A DNA stretch of 39,661 nucleotides from Nevskiales bacterium (GTDB lineage Bacteria > Pseudomonadota > Gammaproteobacteria > Nevskiales > DATLYR01): contig DATLYR010000025.1 in the NCBI GenBank assembly GCA_035574475.1, positions 1 to 39,661 of the forward strand, written 5' to 3'. Position 1 is the stretch's first letter. Every line of letters begins with the position of its first letter. The notes under the pieces are model-generated. The model ran no database searches. It worked only from the letters and a program-made list of their open reading frames with translations, and was not told the origin of the DNA. Below, piece by piece: positions 25,042 to 32,569 of the stretch. Position numbers and translations under genes: made by a program.

Positions 25042-25359
25042 TCAAATCCCTGTGAACAGCAGGTCCAGCGCGGCGATGATCTCGTCGCGCGCACGCGCGA
25101 GGTTCGTGACCCGGCCCCCAAGCTCCTTCAGTGGTAAGCCGGCCAGTTCCGGAGTTAGCAGGACATATGGTTTCCCCCGAATCTGGAAGGACGGCGTCAA
25201 TCTCGCCATCGGCTTTCCATCCACCGCTTCCGGTCTGCAGAGCGGGACTACCACGCGGGTCGACAGGTCACTCAGCAAATTCGACTGGACGTCCAGAAAG
25301 TAGGGGATCAGTTGCGCAGTGTCGGTGTTGGGGTTTTCGTAGATATCGAACTGCGCCAT
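25042..25359 (-). CDS. ccdB: CcdB-family toxin
   Basis: The product is 105 aa. It resembles F-plasmid CcdB (101 aa) across its length, for example FLDVQSNLLSDLSTRVVVPL near the N-terminus and ALDLLFTGI at the end. CcdB poisons DNA gyrase. In F-plasmid CcdB the last residues are W-G-I and the Trp is needed for gyrase poisoning; here the matching residue is Thr. The start at 25359 overlaps the antitoxin stop (TGATG), giving translational coupling. The longer open frame upstream overlaps ccdA and is not used. Confidence 0.85.
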   Translation of the reverse strand: MAQFDIYENPNTDTAQLIPYFLDVQSNLLSDLSTRVVVPLCRPEAVDGKPMARLTPSFQIRGKPYVLLTPELAGLPLKELGGRVTNLARARDEIIAALDLLFTGI

Positions 25360-25598
25360 CAGAATCTCCGAAGCCCCATGCTGAAGACCCCGTGACGTTC
25401 CACGTGGCGGTTGTAGGCTTCGATCGCTTCCTTGTTCTCGGCCAGCCACTGCTCGCGCCGCTTCTCGCGGACCGCCTGTTCCAGGCTGCGCTCAAAAACC
25501 TCGGACAGGTTCAGGCCCAGAGCCCGCGCCTGCTTGAGTAGCTCGGGATCCACACTCAGGTTGGTCGGTTTCTTGGCCATCGGCACGGGCAATCGCAT
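25359..25598 (-). CDS. ccdA: CcdA-family antitoxin
   Basis: The product is 79 aa. The N-terminal ribbon-helix-helix DNA-binding part is KKPTNLSVDPELLKQARALG and the C-terminal toxin-binding tail is ENKEAIEAYNRHVERHGVF, the recognisable CcdA signature. The start at 25598 has a perfect GGAGG 5 bp upstream; ATG 25580 is a second candidate. It is followed by ccdB with a 1-bp overlap. The genes are on the minus strand and converge on dinJ-yafQ. Confidence 0.87.
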   Translation of the reverse strand: MRLPVPMAKKPTNLSVDPELLKQARALGLNLSEVFERSLEQAVREKRREQWLAENKEAIEAYNRHVERHGVFSMGLRRF

Positions 25599-25624
25599 CA
25601 GCACCTCCCTGTGCGTAATGGGTA

Positions 25625-25645
25625 ATGCGCATGCTATATGCGCAT
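25625..25645. promoter_or_regulatory. Operator candidate upstream of ccdA
   Basis: Two copies of the palindrome ATGCGCAT, at 25625-25632 and 25638-25645, are separated by GCTAT, a centre-to-centre distance of 13 bp. They lie just upstream of ccdA, a typical place for the CcdA-CcdB repressor. Confidence 0.6.
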
Positions 25646-25898
25646 GATTCGGCAGGTCAATCCAGGCCCGGAAAAATGGGGACCGATCTGATTCTCTCTA
25701 CGAAAATCGGCTCTGACGCCCCCTTTTTTCTACCCCTTTTCCCAGGACCAGCTTGCGGGTACCTGGATTGCGTGTAAGCCGCTGCGAGACACCGTCATGA
25801 GCGGCAGGTGAGTCGAGTGTCGCTGGCTCACGCCATGAGCCATTCCGTCAGCCAAAATTGCCCGGTAGGGTGGGCATCAAGCTGCCGAGGGCTTCTTC
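25646..25898. other. Intergenic region without a recognised gene
   Basis: This stretch, between the ccdA operator and the small lipoprotein gene, has a lower G+C content than the catabolic genes. I see no convincing gene, RNA or repeat in it. It contains a pyrimidine run near 25720-25745. Confidence 0.5.
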
Positions 25899-26165
25899 AT
25901 GAAAATCACCGGGATTGTTGTTGTCGCAGTCGTTCTGCTCTGCGGCTGCGCGAATCTGCACCAGGCGGAGTCGAGTGGGTTTACCTGCATGGCCGGCACC
26001 GAGGAGTGTGATCGCTACCTGCGAACTGGGAACGCAACAGCGCCGGCGCGGGTGTGGGCGTACAGGCCACGAGACGAGGACTTCACCGTCATTCACAGTA
26101 ACCGCGGGCCAGTGACGATTTACCGGAAGGGAAATACGTACTGGGTGAATGACCGGAGACGATAA
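25899..26165 (+). CDS. Small putative lipoprotein, function unknown
   Basis: The product is 88 aa. Residues 1-17 form a lipoprotein-type signal peptide ending LLCGC, with the acylated Cys expected just after. The mature part (about 70 aa) contains a CMAGTEECDRY cysteine pair and ends in TIYRKGNTYWVNDRRR, which looks like a small beta-strand repeat. I do not recognise the family. It would be anchored in the outer or inner membrane. It sits between CcdAB and an acyl-CoA dehydrogenase. Confidence 0.6.
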   Translation: MKITGIVVVAVVLLCGCANLHQAESSGFTCMAGTEECDRYLRTGNATAPARVWAYRPRDEDFTVIHSNRGPVTIYRKGNTYWVNDRRR

Positions 26166-26268
26166 GCTCTCTCTATGCCCTTTCCCGAACGAGTTCCGTC
26201 AGGGTCACCAGCGGTCGTCCCAAAGGGTGAGTACCGCGGTGCCAGGATTCGAGGAGAATGAAACAAAC

Positions 26269-26303
26269 ACTTCTCCCCGCCCCTCTCCCGCAAGGGGAGA
26301 AAG
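26269..26303. repeat. REP-like palindrome, family A
   Basis: CTTCTCCCCGCCCCTCTCCC with GCAAGGGGAGAAAG. It ends 16 bp before the acyl-CoA dehydrogenase start. Confidence 0.65.
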
Positions 26304-26318
26304 AGTGACAAAAGCAGC

Positions 26319-27458
26319 ATGAACTTCGCCCTCACAGACGACCAGGCGATGATCCGCGACGCGGCGGCGGGTTTCCTCGCCGACGCGAGCAACTCCGCGG
26401 CCGTGCGCAGGGCGATGGCGAGCGCGGAGGGTTTCGACGTCGCCGTGTGGCAGCGCATCGGCGGCGAGCTGGGCTGGTGCGGGGTGGCGATCGACGAGGC
26501 CCACGGCGGCATGGGCCTGGGCCCGGTGGAGCTGGTGCTGATCCAGGAGCAGGCCGGTCGGCGGCTGCTGTGCGCGCCGTTTTATTCCAGCGTGTGCGTC
26601 GGGGCGCCGCTGTTGCAGGAGCTGGCCACCGATGCCGCGCAGGCCAAGTACCTGCCGCGAATCGCGGCGGGCACGCTGCGCACGGCGGTGCCGACCTACG
26701 GCGCGATCGAGGAGTGGGTGGCCGAAGCCTCGCACCTGCACGCACGGGCCGTGGGCAAGGGCTGGGTGCTGGAGGGCGAGCTGCATTACCTGATGGATGG
26801 CGCCTCTGCCGACCTGCTGTTGGTTTACGGCAAGCTGGATGACGGTGGGCTGGGCTTGTTCGCAGTGCCACGCACCGCGAGAGGCGTGGTGGTCACGTCG
26901 CTCAAGACCTGGGACCCGACTCGACGTTTTGCGGACGTGAAGTTCGCGGGCGTGACGGCGGGCGAGCGCATCGACGATCCGGCGCGCGTGGACGCGGGCG
27001 TGCTGCGCATGGCCTCGCTGGCGCGTCTGTACCTGGCGGCAGAGCAGCTGGGCGGCGCGCAACAGTGCCTGGACATGACGGTGGAATACACCGCCGGCCG
27101 CAAGCAGTTCGGTCGGCCGGTGGCGGGCTTCCAGGCGGTCAAGCATCGCTGCGCGCAGATGATGGTGCAGGTCGAGTCGCTGCGCTCGGCCGTGTATGGC
27201 GCGGCGGCGCTCGCGGCCGGCGCAGTGGATACGGAGGCCCTGGCGCTGGAATGCGCCATGGCCAAGGCAATGGCGTCGGAGGCGTTTTTCTTCTGCGCGC
27301 AGGAGGCGATCCAGCTGCACGGCGGCGTGGGCTTCACCTGGGAATACGACCCGCATCTGTACTTCAAGCGTGCGCAGGCGAGCAGCCACTGGCTGGGCAC
27401 AGCGGAACAACTGCGCGAGCGCATGGCGCAGCTGCTGCTGGACAGCCCGGCGGCCTGA
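26319..27458 (+). CDS. Acyl-CoA dehydrogenase, small-subunit type
   Basis: The product is 379 aa. It starts MNFALTDDQAMIRDAAAGFL, and the FAD-contact half is EYTAGRKQFGRPVAGFQAVKH with LHGGVGFTWEYDPHLYFKRA. It lacks the SEPGAGSD loop of the large-subunit type, like the gene at 19915. It is a candidate partner of the large-subunit-type gene at 28518, although an AbrB-Doc module lies between them. It was probably once next to that gene. In Mycobacterium the FadE31-33 cluster shows the same use of paired genes. Confidence 0.87.
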   Translation: MNFALTDDQAMIRDAAAGFLADASNSAAVRRAMASAEGFDVAVWQRIGGELGWCGVAIDEAHGGMGLGPVELVLIQEQAGRRLLCAPFYSSVCVGAPLLQELATDAAQAKYLPRIAAGTLRTAVPTYGAIEEWVAEASHLHARAVGKGWVLEGELHYLMDGASADLLLVYGKLDDGGLGLFAVPRTARGVVVTSLKTWDPTRRFADVKFAGVTAGERIDDPARVDAGVLRMASLARLYLAAEQLGGAQQCLDMTVEYTAGRKQFGRPVAGFQAVKHRCAQMMVQVESLRSAVYGAAALAAGAVDTEALALECAMAKAMASEAFFFCAQEAIQLHGGVGFTWEYDPHLYFKRAQASSHWLGTAEQLRERMAQLLLDSPAA

Positions 27459-27460
27459 GA

Positions 27461-27502
27461 CACCCTCTCCCCAACTCCTCTCCCGCAAGCGGGAGAGGGG
27501 AC
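27461..27502. repeat. REP-like palindrome, family A
   Basis: CTCTCCCGCAAGCGGGAGAG with a preceding CACCCTCTCCCCAACTC. It lies just after the acyl-CoA dehydrogenase stop, before the convergent doc gene. Confidence 0.65.
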
Positions 27503-27544
27503 AGGAACGCACTTCTCCTCCAGCGGGACTGGGGGGCCAAGCGA

Positions 27545-28000
27545 TCAACGTTTCCGCGCCTGCTTCTTCCTGGGTGCCTTGTATGCACGTTCGGGCTCGT
27601 GGACTTCGTCCGCCTTGTGTGGGCGGATGCGCGAGCGCAGCCAGGCGGCGAACTGTTCTACCGTCCACTGTCCTTCGGCGACGGCCAGCATGGCGAGGTA
27701 TTTGTCTTCGTCGCCGGCCTCGAAATCAGTGCCGTTGAGTGCCAGAAAGGTTCGATAGGCCACATGTGCGGTGCGTTTGTTGCCGTCAACGAACGGATGG
27801 TTGCGTGCCAGGCCGAAGGCCAGTGTTGCAGCCAGGTCTGCCAGGTCGGGCGGCGGATCGCCATAGGCATACAACTGCTGCGGGCGCGCCAGCGCGGATT
27901 CCAGCAGCGTTTCATCGCGTACGCCGCCCGTGCCACCGTGTTCCGCCAACTGGCGATCGTGGATGGCGAGCAGGAGTTCCTTCTCCAGCCAGATGATCAT
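27545..28000 (-). CDS. doc: Doc/Fic-family toxin (death on curing)
   Basis: The product is 151 aa. The Fic/Doc motif HPFVDGNKR is at residues 68-76 with His68, Asp72, Asn74, Lys75 and Arg76, the Doc version of HxFx(D/N)(A/G)NKR. Doc enzymes phosphorylate elongation factor Tu; the AMP-transferring Fic version differs. The C-terminus (about 130-151) is strongly basic and is longer than in phage P1 Doc. GAGG lies 5 bp before the ATG. The antitoxin gene is 7 bp upstream on the same strand. Confidence 0.87.
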   Translation of the reverse strand: MIIWLEKELLLAIHDRQLAEHGGTGGVRDETLLESALARPQQLYAYGDPPPDLADLAATLAFGLARNHPFVDGNKRTAHVAYRTFLALNGTDFEAGDEDKYLAMLAVAEGQWTVEQFAAWLRSRIRPHKADEVHEPERAYKAPRKKQARKR

Positions 28001-28007
28001 GGCGACC

Positions 28008-28232
28008 TCAGCTTTCCGACAGCTTGCGAAGTACGTTGCGATCCTCGCGCATGACTTGCTCGGCGACTTCCATCTGCGCGGCGAGCTTGGGGTCGAAGGG
28101 CGAGAGCTTGATGCCGTCCGGGGTTTCGATGGCGTAGAGCGTGTCGCCCTTTGCCACGCGCAGGCGGGCGAGCAGTTCCTTGGGCAGGATGACGCCGGCG
28201 GAATTGCCGACGGTGGTGATCTTGAGCTTCAT
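28008..28232 (-). CDS. AbrB/MazE-type antitoxin
   Basis: The product from ATG 28232 is 74 aa, starting MKLKITTVGNSAGVILPKEL, the AbrB/MazE swapped-hairpin DNA-binding fold. The following charged part should wrap the Doc toxin. It is not a Phd-type antitoxin as in phage P1; AbrB-Doc pairs are also known. GGAG lies 5-6 bp upstream. The open frame continues to 28373, but that part overlaps a promoter region and has no family character. Confidence 0.84.
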   Translation of the reverse strand: MKLKITTVGNSAGVILPKELLARLRVAKGDTLYAIETPDGIKLSPFDPKLAAQMEVAEQVMREDRNVLRKLSES

Positions 28233-28248
28233 GGCGGGCTCCGGTGTA

Positions 28249-28265
28249 GTTATAACGTATGTTAC
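28249..28265. promoter_or_regulatory. Operator candidate upstream of the AbrB antitoxin
   Basis: GTTATAAC (28249-28256), itself a palindrome, followed by GTAT and GTTAC. TAAC-GTAT-GTTA makes a second small dyad. This is an A+T-rich site just upstream of the antitoxin start, where AbrB-type antitoxins usually bind. Confidence 0.5.
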
Positions 28266-28317
28266 ATCAAGCGCCGGACGGCGGAAAGCGCAAGGCGGGG
28301 CGGCGCAGGCGAACCAG

Positions 28318-28362
28318 TCACCCCAACGGATGAAGAGCCGGGCCGCGCTTACTGCCCATAAT
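28318..28362 (+). promoter_or_regulatory. Candidate promoter module 3 (toward fadE30-ipdF)
   Basis: The box TCACCCCAACGGATGAAGAG (28318-28337), identical to that of module 2, is followed after 19 bp by CATAAT (28357-28362). CATAATGGGCTC is repeated 14 bp further on (28371-28382). The module is about 180 bp upstream of the fadE30-like gene, with a REP element in the leader. Confidence 0.55.
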
Positions 28363-28382
28363 GGGCTCTCCATAATGGGCTC
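28357..28382 (+). repeat. Tandem duplication of CATAATGGGCTC
   Basis: CATAATGGGCTC occurs at 28357-28368 and 28371-28382, 14 bp apart. Each copy could serve as a -10 region. The central CCCATAATGGG is a near-perfect dyad. Confidence 0.7.
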
Positions 28383-28427
28383 AATTCACAAGAAAAAGCC
28401 TGTACTGCTCCGCGTCATCGGGTTTCT

Positions 28428-28496
28428 GTCATTCCGGCGCAAGCCGGAATCCAGTGCCTTCAAAGACGCTGGACCCCGGCTTGCGCCGGGGTGACG
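28428..28496. repeat. REP-like element, family B
   Basis: ATTCCGGCGCAAGCCGGAAT and ACCCCGGCTTGCGCCGGGGT with CCAGTGCC between. It lies in the predicted leader of the fadE30-like transcript. Confidence 0.85.
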
Positions 28497-28517
28497 GATC
28501 AAGAGGGTACTGACTGC

Positions 28518-29699
28518 ATGAGGCTCGAGCTGACCCCCGAGGACGAGGCCTTCCGCGCCGAAATCGCGGCGTGGCTGCGCGCGCACCTGGTCGGGCGCTT
28601 TGCGGTTTGCAAGCACCGTGGCGGGCCGGGCGACGAGGCGTTCCAGCCCGCGCTGCGCAAGGAGTGGGAGCGCGAGCTGGCCAAGGGCGGCTGGACCTGC
28701 GTGGGCTGGCCCAAGGAATACGGCGGGCGCGGGCTGTCGATCGCGCAGCAGGTGATCTACCACGAGGAATACGCGCGCGCCGGCGGTCCGGGGCGGATGG
28801 GCCACATCGGCGAGGGCCTGATCGGCCCGGCATTGATACGCTTCGGCTCCGAGGCGCAGAAGCGTCGCTTCCTGCCGAAGATCGTTTCGGGCGAGGAATA
28901 CTGGGCGCAGGGCTATTCCGAGCCCGGCGCCGGCTCGGACCTGGCCAACGTACAAACGAAGTGCTGGCAGGAAGCGGACGGCAGCTGGCGCGTGAGCGGG
29001 CAGAAGATATGGACCTCCAACGCGCACGAGTCCGACTGGATCTTCGTGCTCGCGCGTTGCGAGCCGGGTTCCAGGGGCCACAAGGGCCTGGCCTTCCTGT
29101 TGCTGCCGCTCAGGCAAACCGGTATCGAGATCCGCCCGATCCGGCAGATGTCCGGCGGCGCGGAGTTCAACGAGGTCTTCTTCGACGGCGCGCGCGCGGA
29201 GGCCGAGCACATCGTCGGCGCGCCCGGCGACGGTTGGAAGGTGGCGATGGGCCTGTTGGAGAGCGAGCGCGGCGTGTCCACGCTCGGCCAGCAGATGCAT
29301 TTCGCGTACGAACTCGAGCTGGTGATCCAGGCGGCACGCGCCAATGGCAAGGTCAACGATCCGATGATCCGCCAGCGCCTGATGCAGGCCTGGGGCGGGC
29401 TGCGGGTGATGCGCTACAACGCGCTGCGCATGCTGTCGGGCGAGGCCACGCGCCTGAACCGCGAGGCGCTCATCTACAAGTACTACTGGAGCAACTGGCA
29501 CCGCGAGCTCGGCAAGCTCGCCGCCGACGTGCTCGGGCACCAGGCCGACGTGGTGTCCGACGACCCGGCCATCCGCCCGCTGCAGCAGATGTTTTTCTTC
29601 TCGCGCGCGGACACGATCTACGCCGGCACCAACGAGATCCAGCTCAACCTGATCGCCGAACGGGGCCTGGGCATGCCGAAGGAGCCGAGGCCCGCATGA
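28518..29699 (+). CDS. fadE30: FadE30-like acyl-CoA dehydrogenase
   Basis: The product is 393 aa, starting MRLELTPEDEAFRAEIAAWL. SEPGAGSD is present (WAQGYSEPGAGSDLA), as is the C-terminal IYAGTNEIQLNLIAERGLG. As in the gene at 18599, the YEGT catalytic Glu is Ala. In Mycobacterium FadE30 lies next to ipdF and desaturates the HIP side chain; here the next gene is an IpdF match, with a 4-bp overlap (ATGA), so the assignment is likely. A partner subunit gene at 26319 lies across the AbrB-Doc module. Confidence 0.85.
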   Translation: MRLELTPEDEAFRAEIAAWLRAHLVGRFAVCKHRGGPGDEAFQPALRKEWERELAKGGWTCVGWPKEYGGRGLSIAQQVIYHEEYARAGGPGRMGHIGEGLIGPALIRFGSEAQKRRFLPKIVSGEEYWAQGYSEPGAGSDLANVQTKCWQEADGSWRVSGQKIWTSNAHESDWIFVLARCEPGSRGHKGLAFLLLPLRQTGIEIRPIRQMSGGAEFNEVFFDGARAEAEHIVGAPGDGWKVAMGLLESERGVSTLGQQMHFAYELELVIQAARANGKVNDPMIRQRLMQAWGGLRVMRYNALRMLSGEATRLNREALIYKYYWSNWHRELGKLAADVLGHQADVVSDDPAIRPLQQMFFFSRADTIYAGTNEIQLNLIAERGLGMPKEPRPA

Positions 29700-30484
29700 G
29701 TACACCTGCCCCACCCTACGTCCCCGCCCATGGCCTGCTGCAGGGCAAGACCGTGCTGGTCACCGCCGCGGCTGGCGGCGGGATTGGTTTTGCCACCGCC
29801 AGGCGCGTGCTGGAAGAAGGCGCCCGTGCGCTGGTGATCTCCGACATCCACGAGCGGCGCCTGGGTGAGGCAGTGGCGAAGCTGCAGCAGGAATTTGCCG
29901 GCCGCCGCATCGAGGGCAAGCTGGCCAACGTCACGAACGAGGCCGAGGTGCAGGCACTGGTGGATTTCGCGGAAAGCGTGACCAACGGCGTGGACGTGCT
30001 GGTAAACAACGCCGGGCTGGGCGGCAGCAAGCGCGTGGTCGATATGCTCGATGAGGAATGGCACAAGGTGCTGGACGTCACCCTGACCGGCACCTTCCGC
30101 ATGACGCGCGCGATGCTCAGGAAAATGCAGCCGCGCGGCAAGGGCGTGATCGTGAACAACGCCTCGGTGCTGGGCTGGCGCGCGCAGAAGGAGCAGGCGC
30201 ACTACGCCGCGGCCAAGGCCGGCGTGATGGCGCTGACACGCTGCGCCGCGCTGGAGGCGGCCGAGCATGGCGTGCGCATCAATGCGGTGTCGCCCTCGAT
30301 CGCCTTCCACGAGCACCTGAAGAAGACTGCCTCGGCCGAGCTGCTGGAACAGCTGGCCAGCCGCGAGGCCTTCGGCCGCGCGGCCGAGGTGTGGGAGATC
30401 GCCAACGTCATTGTTTTTCTGGCGAGCGATTACAGCTCGTATCTGACGGGCGAGGTGATTTCTGCCTCGAGCCAGCATCCGTGA
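29696..30484 (+). CDS. ipdF: IpdF-like SDR (hydroxyacyl dehydrogenase of the HIP pathway)
   Basis: The product is 262 aa. The segments TAAAGGGIGFATARR, VLVNNAGLGG and VIVNNASVLGWRAQKEQAHY, then EAFGRAAEVWEIANVIVFLA and the ending SSYLTGEVISASSQHP, match what I recall of IpdF (Rv3559c). IpdF oxidises the hydroxyl group on the C/D-ring acid. The glycine-rich loop TAAAGGGIG is a variant of TGxxxGxG. Its ATG overlaps the fadE30 stop by ATGA. It is followed by a family C repeat and the MaoC gene. Confidence 0.87.
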   Translation: MSTPAPPYVPAHGLLQGKTVLVTAAAGGGIGFATARRVLEEGARALVISDIHERRLGEAVAKLQQEFAGRRIEGKLANVTNEAEVQALVDFAESVTNGVDVLVNNAGLGGSKRVVDMLDEEWHKVLDVTLTGTFRMTRAMLRKMQPRGKGVIVNNASVLGWRAQKEQAHYAAAKAGVMALTRCAALEAAEHGVRINAVSPSIAFHEHLKKTASAELLEQLASREAFGRAAEVWEIANVIVFLASDYSSYLTGEVISASSQHP

Positions 30485-30519
30485 AGATGCACGGGGCGCT
30501 GCCAGTGATCCGGCAAAGA

Positions 30520-30594
30520 GTCGCGAACAGGGTTCGCTCCTACATAAGAGCGATGGCTAAAGGGGTTTTGTAGGAGCGCGCCTGCGCGCGAATG
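30520..30594. repeat. REP-like element pair, family C
   Basis: GGTTCGCTCCTACA and TTTTGTAGGAGCGCGCCTGC with GCGCGAAT form an inverted pair, a BIME-like arrangement. It fills the gap between ipdF and the MaoC gene. Confidence 0.75.
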
Positions 30595-30603
30595 GGGACT
30601 GAC

Positions 30604-31062
30604 ATGGCGACGATATTTAATTCCGCAGACGAGATCCTGAAATCCGTCGGCAAGCCGCTCGGCGAGAGCGAGTGGATGACGATCACGCAGGAGCGCATCG
30701 ACCAGTTCGCCGACGCGACCGACGACCACCAGTGGATCCACGTGGACCCCGTGAAGGCCAAGGCCGGGCCCTTCGGTACGACCATCGCGCACGGCTACCT
30801 CACGCTGTCACTGTGCAGCCGTTTCCTGCCGCAGATCGTCGAGGTGCGCGGCATGAAGATGGGCGTGAACTATGGCTGCAACAAGGTGCGCTTCCCCGCA
30901 CCGGTACGCGCCGGCAGCCGCATCCGCGGCAAGGGCGAAATGATCGCCGCCGAGAAGACGCCGGACGGCGGCGTGCAAGCCATGATCCGCGTGACCGTGG
31001 AGGTCGAGGGGCAGTCCAAGCCGGGCTGCGTGGCGGACACCATCAGCCGCTATTACTTTTGA
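30604..31062 (+). CDS. MaoC-like (R)-specific enoyl-CoA hydratase
   Basis: The product is 152 aa, a single hotdog domain. The hydratase-2 motif is DATDDHQWIHVDPVKA, with catalytic Asp41 and His46, and GPFGTTIAHGYLTLSL after it. These enzymes hydrate enoyl-CoA in the (R) sense, a step otherwise done by crotonases. It is close to HtdZ-type MaoC proteins of Mycobacterium. The start at 30604 fits the family N-terminus; the upstream ORF extension is repeat-derived. It follows ipdF and precedes a thiolase, a natural beta-oxidation order. Confidence 0.86.
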   Translation: MATIFNSADEILKSVGKPLGESEWMTITQERIDQFADATDDHQWIHVDPVKAKAGPFGTTIAHGYLTLSLCSRFLPQIVEVRGMKMGVNYGCNKVRFPAPVRAGSRIRGKGEMIAAEKTPDGGVQAMIRVTVEVEGQSKPGCVADTISRYYF

Positions 31063-31069
31063 TGGGCGT

Positions 31070-31132
31070 TTGTAGGAGCGGGCCTGCTCGCGACTCTTTG
31101 CGCTGTTATCGCGTGCAAGGCAGGCGCCTACA
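31070..31132. repeat. REP-like element pair, family C
   Basis: TTTGTAGGAGCGGGCCTGCT with CGCGAC, and the opposite-facing GGCAGGCGCCTACA. It fills the gap between the MaoC and thiolase genes. Confidence 0.75.
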
Positions 31133-31150
31133 TCCGGAACAGAGGTCTCG

Positions 31151-32356
31151 ATGAACGAAGCCGTCATCGTCTCTATCGCCCGCACCCCGATCGGCAAGGC
31201 CTATCGCGGCGCCTTCAACGACACCGAGGCGCCGGTGCTCGGCGGCCACGTGGTGCGTGCGGTGGTAGAGCGCGCCGGCGTGAATCCGGCCGAGGTGGAC
31301 GACGTGCTGATCGGCTGCGCGGCACAGCAGGGCACCCAGGCCTACAACCTGGGTCGGCTCTGCGCCTATACCGGCGGGCTGCCGGATACCGTGCCGGGCA
31401 TGACGCTGGACCGGCAATGTTCCTCGGGCCTGCAGACCATCGCGATTGCCGCGAAGAACATCATGGCCGGCGAGCAGGACATCGTCGTCGCCGGTGGGCT
31501 GGAGTCCATTTCGCTGGTGCAGAACAAGCACAAGAACAGCTACCGCTTCGTGTCCGAGGCGGTACTGGCGGCGATGCCGACCGCCTACATCCAGATGATC
31601 GAGACTGCCGAGGTGGTGGCCGAGCGTTACGGAATCAGTCGCGCCGCGCAGGACGAGTATTCGCTGCAGAGCCAGCAGCGCACGGCGGCGGCGCAGGCGG
31701 CCGGGAGGTTCGACGATGAGATCGTCCCGCTCACCACGCAGAAGCAGCTGTTCGACAAGGAAGGCAACCCGACCACGAAGGAAACCGTCACGCTGGCCAG
31801 GGACGAGGGCAACCGTCCCGACACCACGCTGGAATCGCTCGCGAACCTGAAGCCCGTCTGGAAGGACGGCAAGTTCGTGAAGCAGGGGGCGCACATCACC
31901 GCCGGCAATGCCTCGCAGCTGTCGGACGGCGCCGCAGCGGTGCTCGTGACGAGCGCGAAGACCGCGAAGGCGCGCGGCCTTGCGCCGCTCGGCATCTACC
32001 GCGGTTTCGCGGTGGCCGGCTGCAGGCCGGACGAGATGGGCATCGGCCCGGTGTACGCGGTGCCCAAGCTGCTGGCGCAGCACAATTTGAAGGTCTCCGA
32101 CATCGGCCTGTGGGAGCTGAACGAGGCCTTCGCGGTGCAGGTGATCTACTGCCGTGACCGCCTCGGCATCCCGAACGATCGTTTGAACGTGAACGGCGGC
32201 GCGATCAGCATCGGTCATCCCTTCGGCATGAGCGGCGCGCGCATGGTGATGCACGCGCTGGTCGAGGGCCGCCGCCGCGGCGTGAAGTACGTGGTGGTGA
32301 CCATGTGTATAGGCGGCGGCATGGGCGCCGCGGGCTTGTTCGAGGTGGCCGGCTGA
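31151..32356 (+). CDS. Acetyl-CoA acyltransferase (thiolase)
   Basis: The product is 401 aa. The catalytic triad is Cys90 in [10 protein letters not shown], His356 in [10 protein letters not shown] and Cys386 in MCIGGGMG. Residues around 118-150 include an insertion, [12 protein letters not shown], typical of FadA-type thiolases with broad substrate range. It is clearly different from FadA6 at 21137. It probably cleaves beta-ketoacyl-CoA made by FadE30 and the MaoC hydratase. Its stop codon lies inside the stem of a perfect hairpin. Confidence 0.88.
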   Translation: MNEAVIVSIARTPIGKAYRGAFNDTEAPVLGGHVVRAVVERAGVNPAEVDDVLIGCAAQQGTQAYNLGRLCAYTGGLPDTVPGMTLDRQCSSGLQTIAIAAKNIMAGEQDIVVAGGLESISLVQNKHKNSYRFVSEAVLAAMPTAYIQMIETAEVVAERYGISRAAQDEYSLQSQQRTAAAQAAGRFDDEIVPLTTQKQLFDKEGNPTTKETVTLARDEGNRPDTTLESLANLKPVWKDGKFVKQGAHITAGNASQLSDGAAAVLVTSAKTAKARGLAPLGIYRGFAVAGCRPDEMGIGPVYAVPKLLAQHNLKVSDIGLWELNEAFAVQVIYCRDRLGIPNDRLNVNGGAISIGHPFGMSGARMVMHALVEGRRRGVKYVVVTMCIGGGMGAAGLFEVAG

Positions 32357-32374
32357 GCGTCCACTCAGCCGGCC
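32347..32374. terminator. Perfect hairpin spanning the thiolase stop codon
   Basis: GGCCGGCTGAG (32347-32357) and CTCAGCCGGCC (32364-32374) form a perfect 11-bp stem with a 6-nt loop. The thiolase TGA is in the left arm. It could stop transcription, protect the 3' end or slow termination of translation. Confidence 0.5.
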
Positions 32375-32444
32375 ATCCCGGCGAAGGCCGGGGTCCAGTG
32401 TCTTTGCGGTCCAAAGACACTGGATTCCGGCTTGCGCCGGAACG
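32375..32444. repeat. REP-like element, family B
   Basis: ATCCCGGCGAAGGCCGGGGT and ATTCCGGCTTGCGCCGGAAC, separated by CCAGTGTCT. It is directly after the thiolase hairpin. The following 125 bp to the next gene contain no recognised element. Confidence 0.75.
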
Positions 32445-32569
32445 AGGATGAAAACCCGCGTGCTTGCACGAGTGCGGAGTGGCAGGCGAGACTGGCCCGG
32501 CGAGTGGAACGACCGCAAACGGCCGCGAGAGCCGTCGTAACCAGAGCGTGATTGGGAGGAGACATCTCC

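Noticed and set aside
25646-25898. Possible small RNA or tRNA in the A+T-richer gap
   Set aside because: No cloverleaf, no clear promoter and no strong terminator could be found by eye.
11661-28517. KstR2-type operator (AnCAAGnnCTTGnT)
   Set aside because: I looked for it upstream of the operons and did not see it. The boxes found have a different sequence.
28571-30484. 637-aa plus-strand open frame reading through the fadE30-like gene into the SDR
   Set aside because: Its first two thirds are an out-of-frame reading of fadE30; only the SDR part from 29696 has family motifs, so it is not a fusion.
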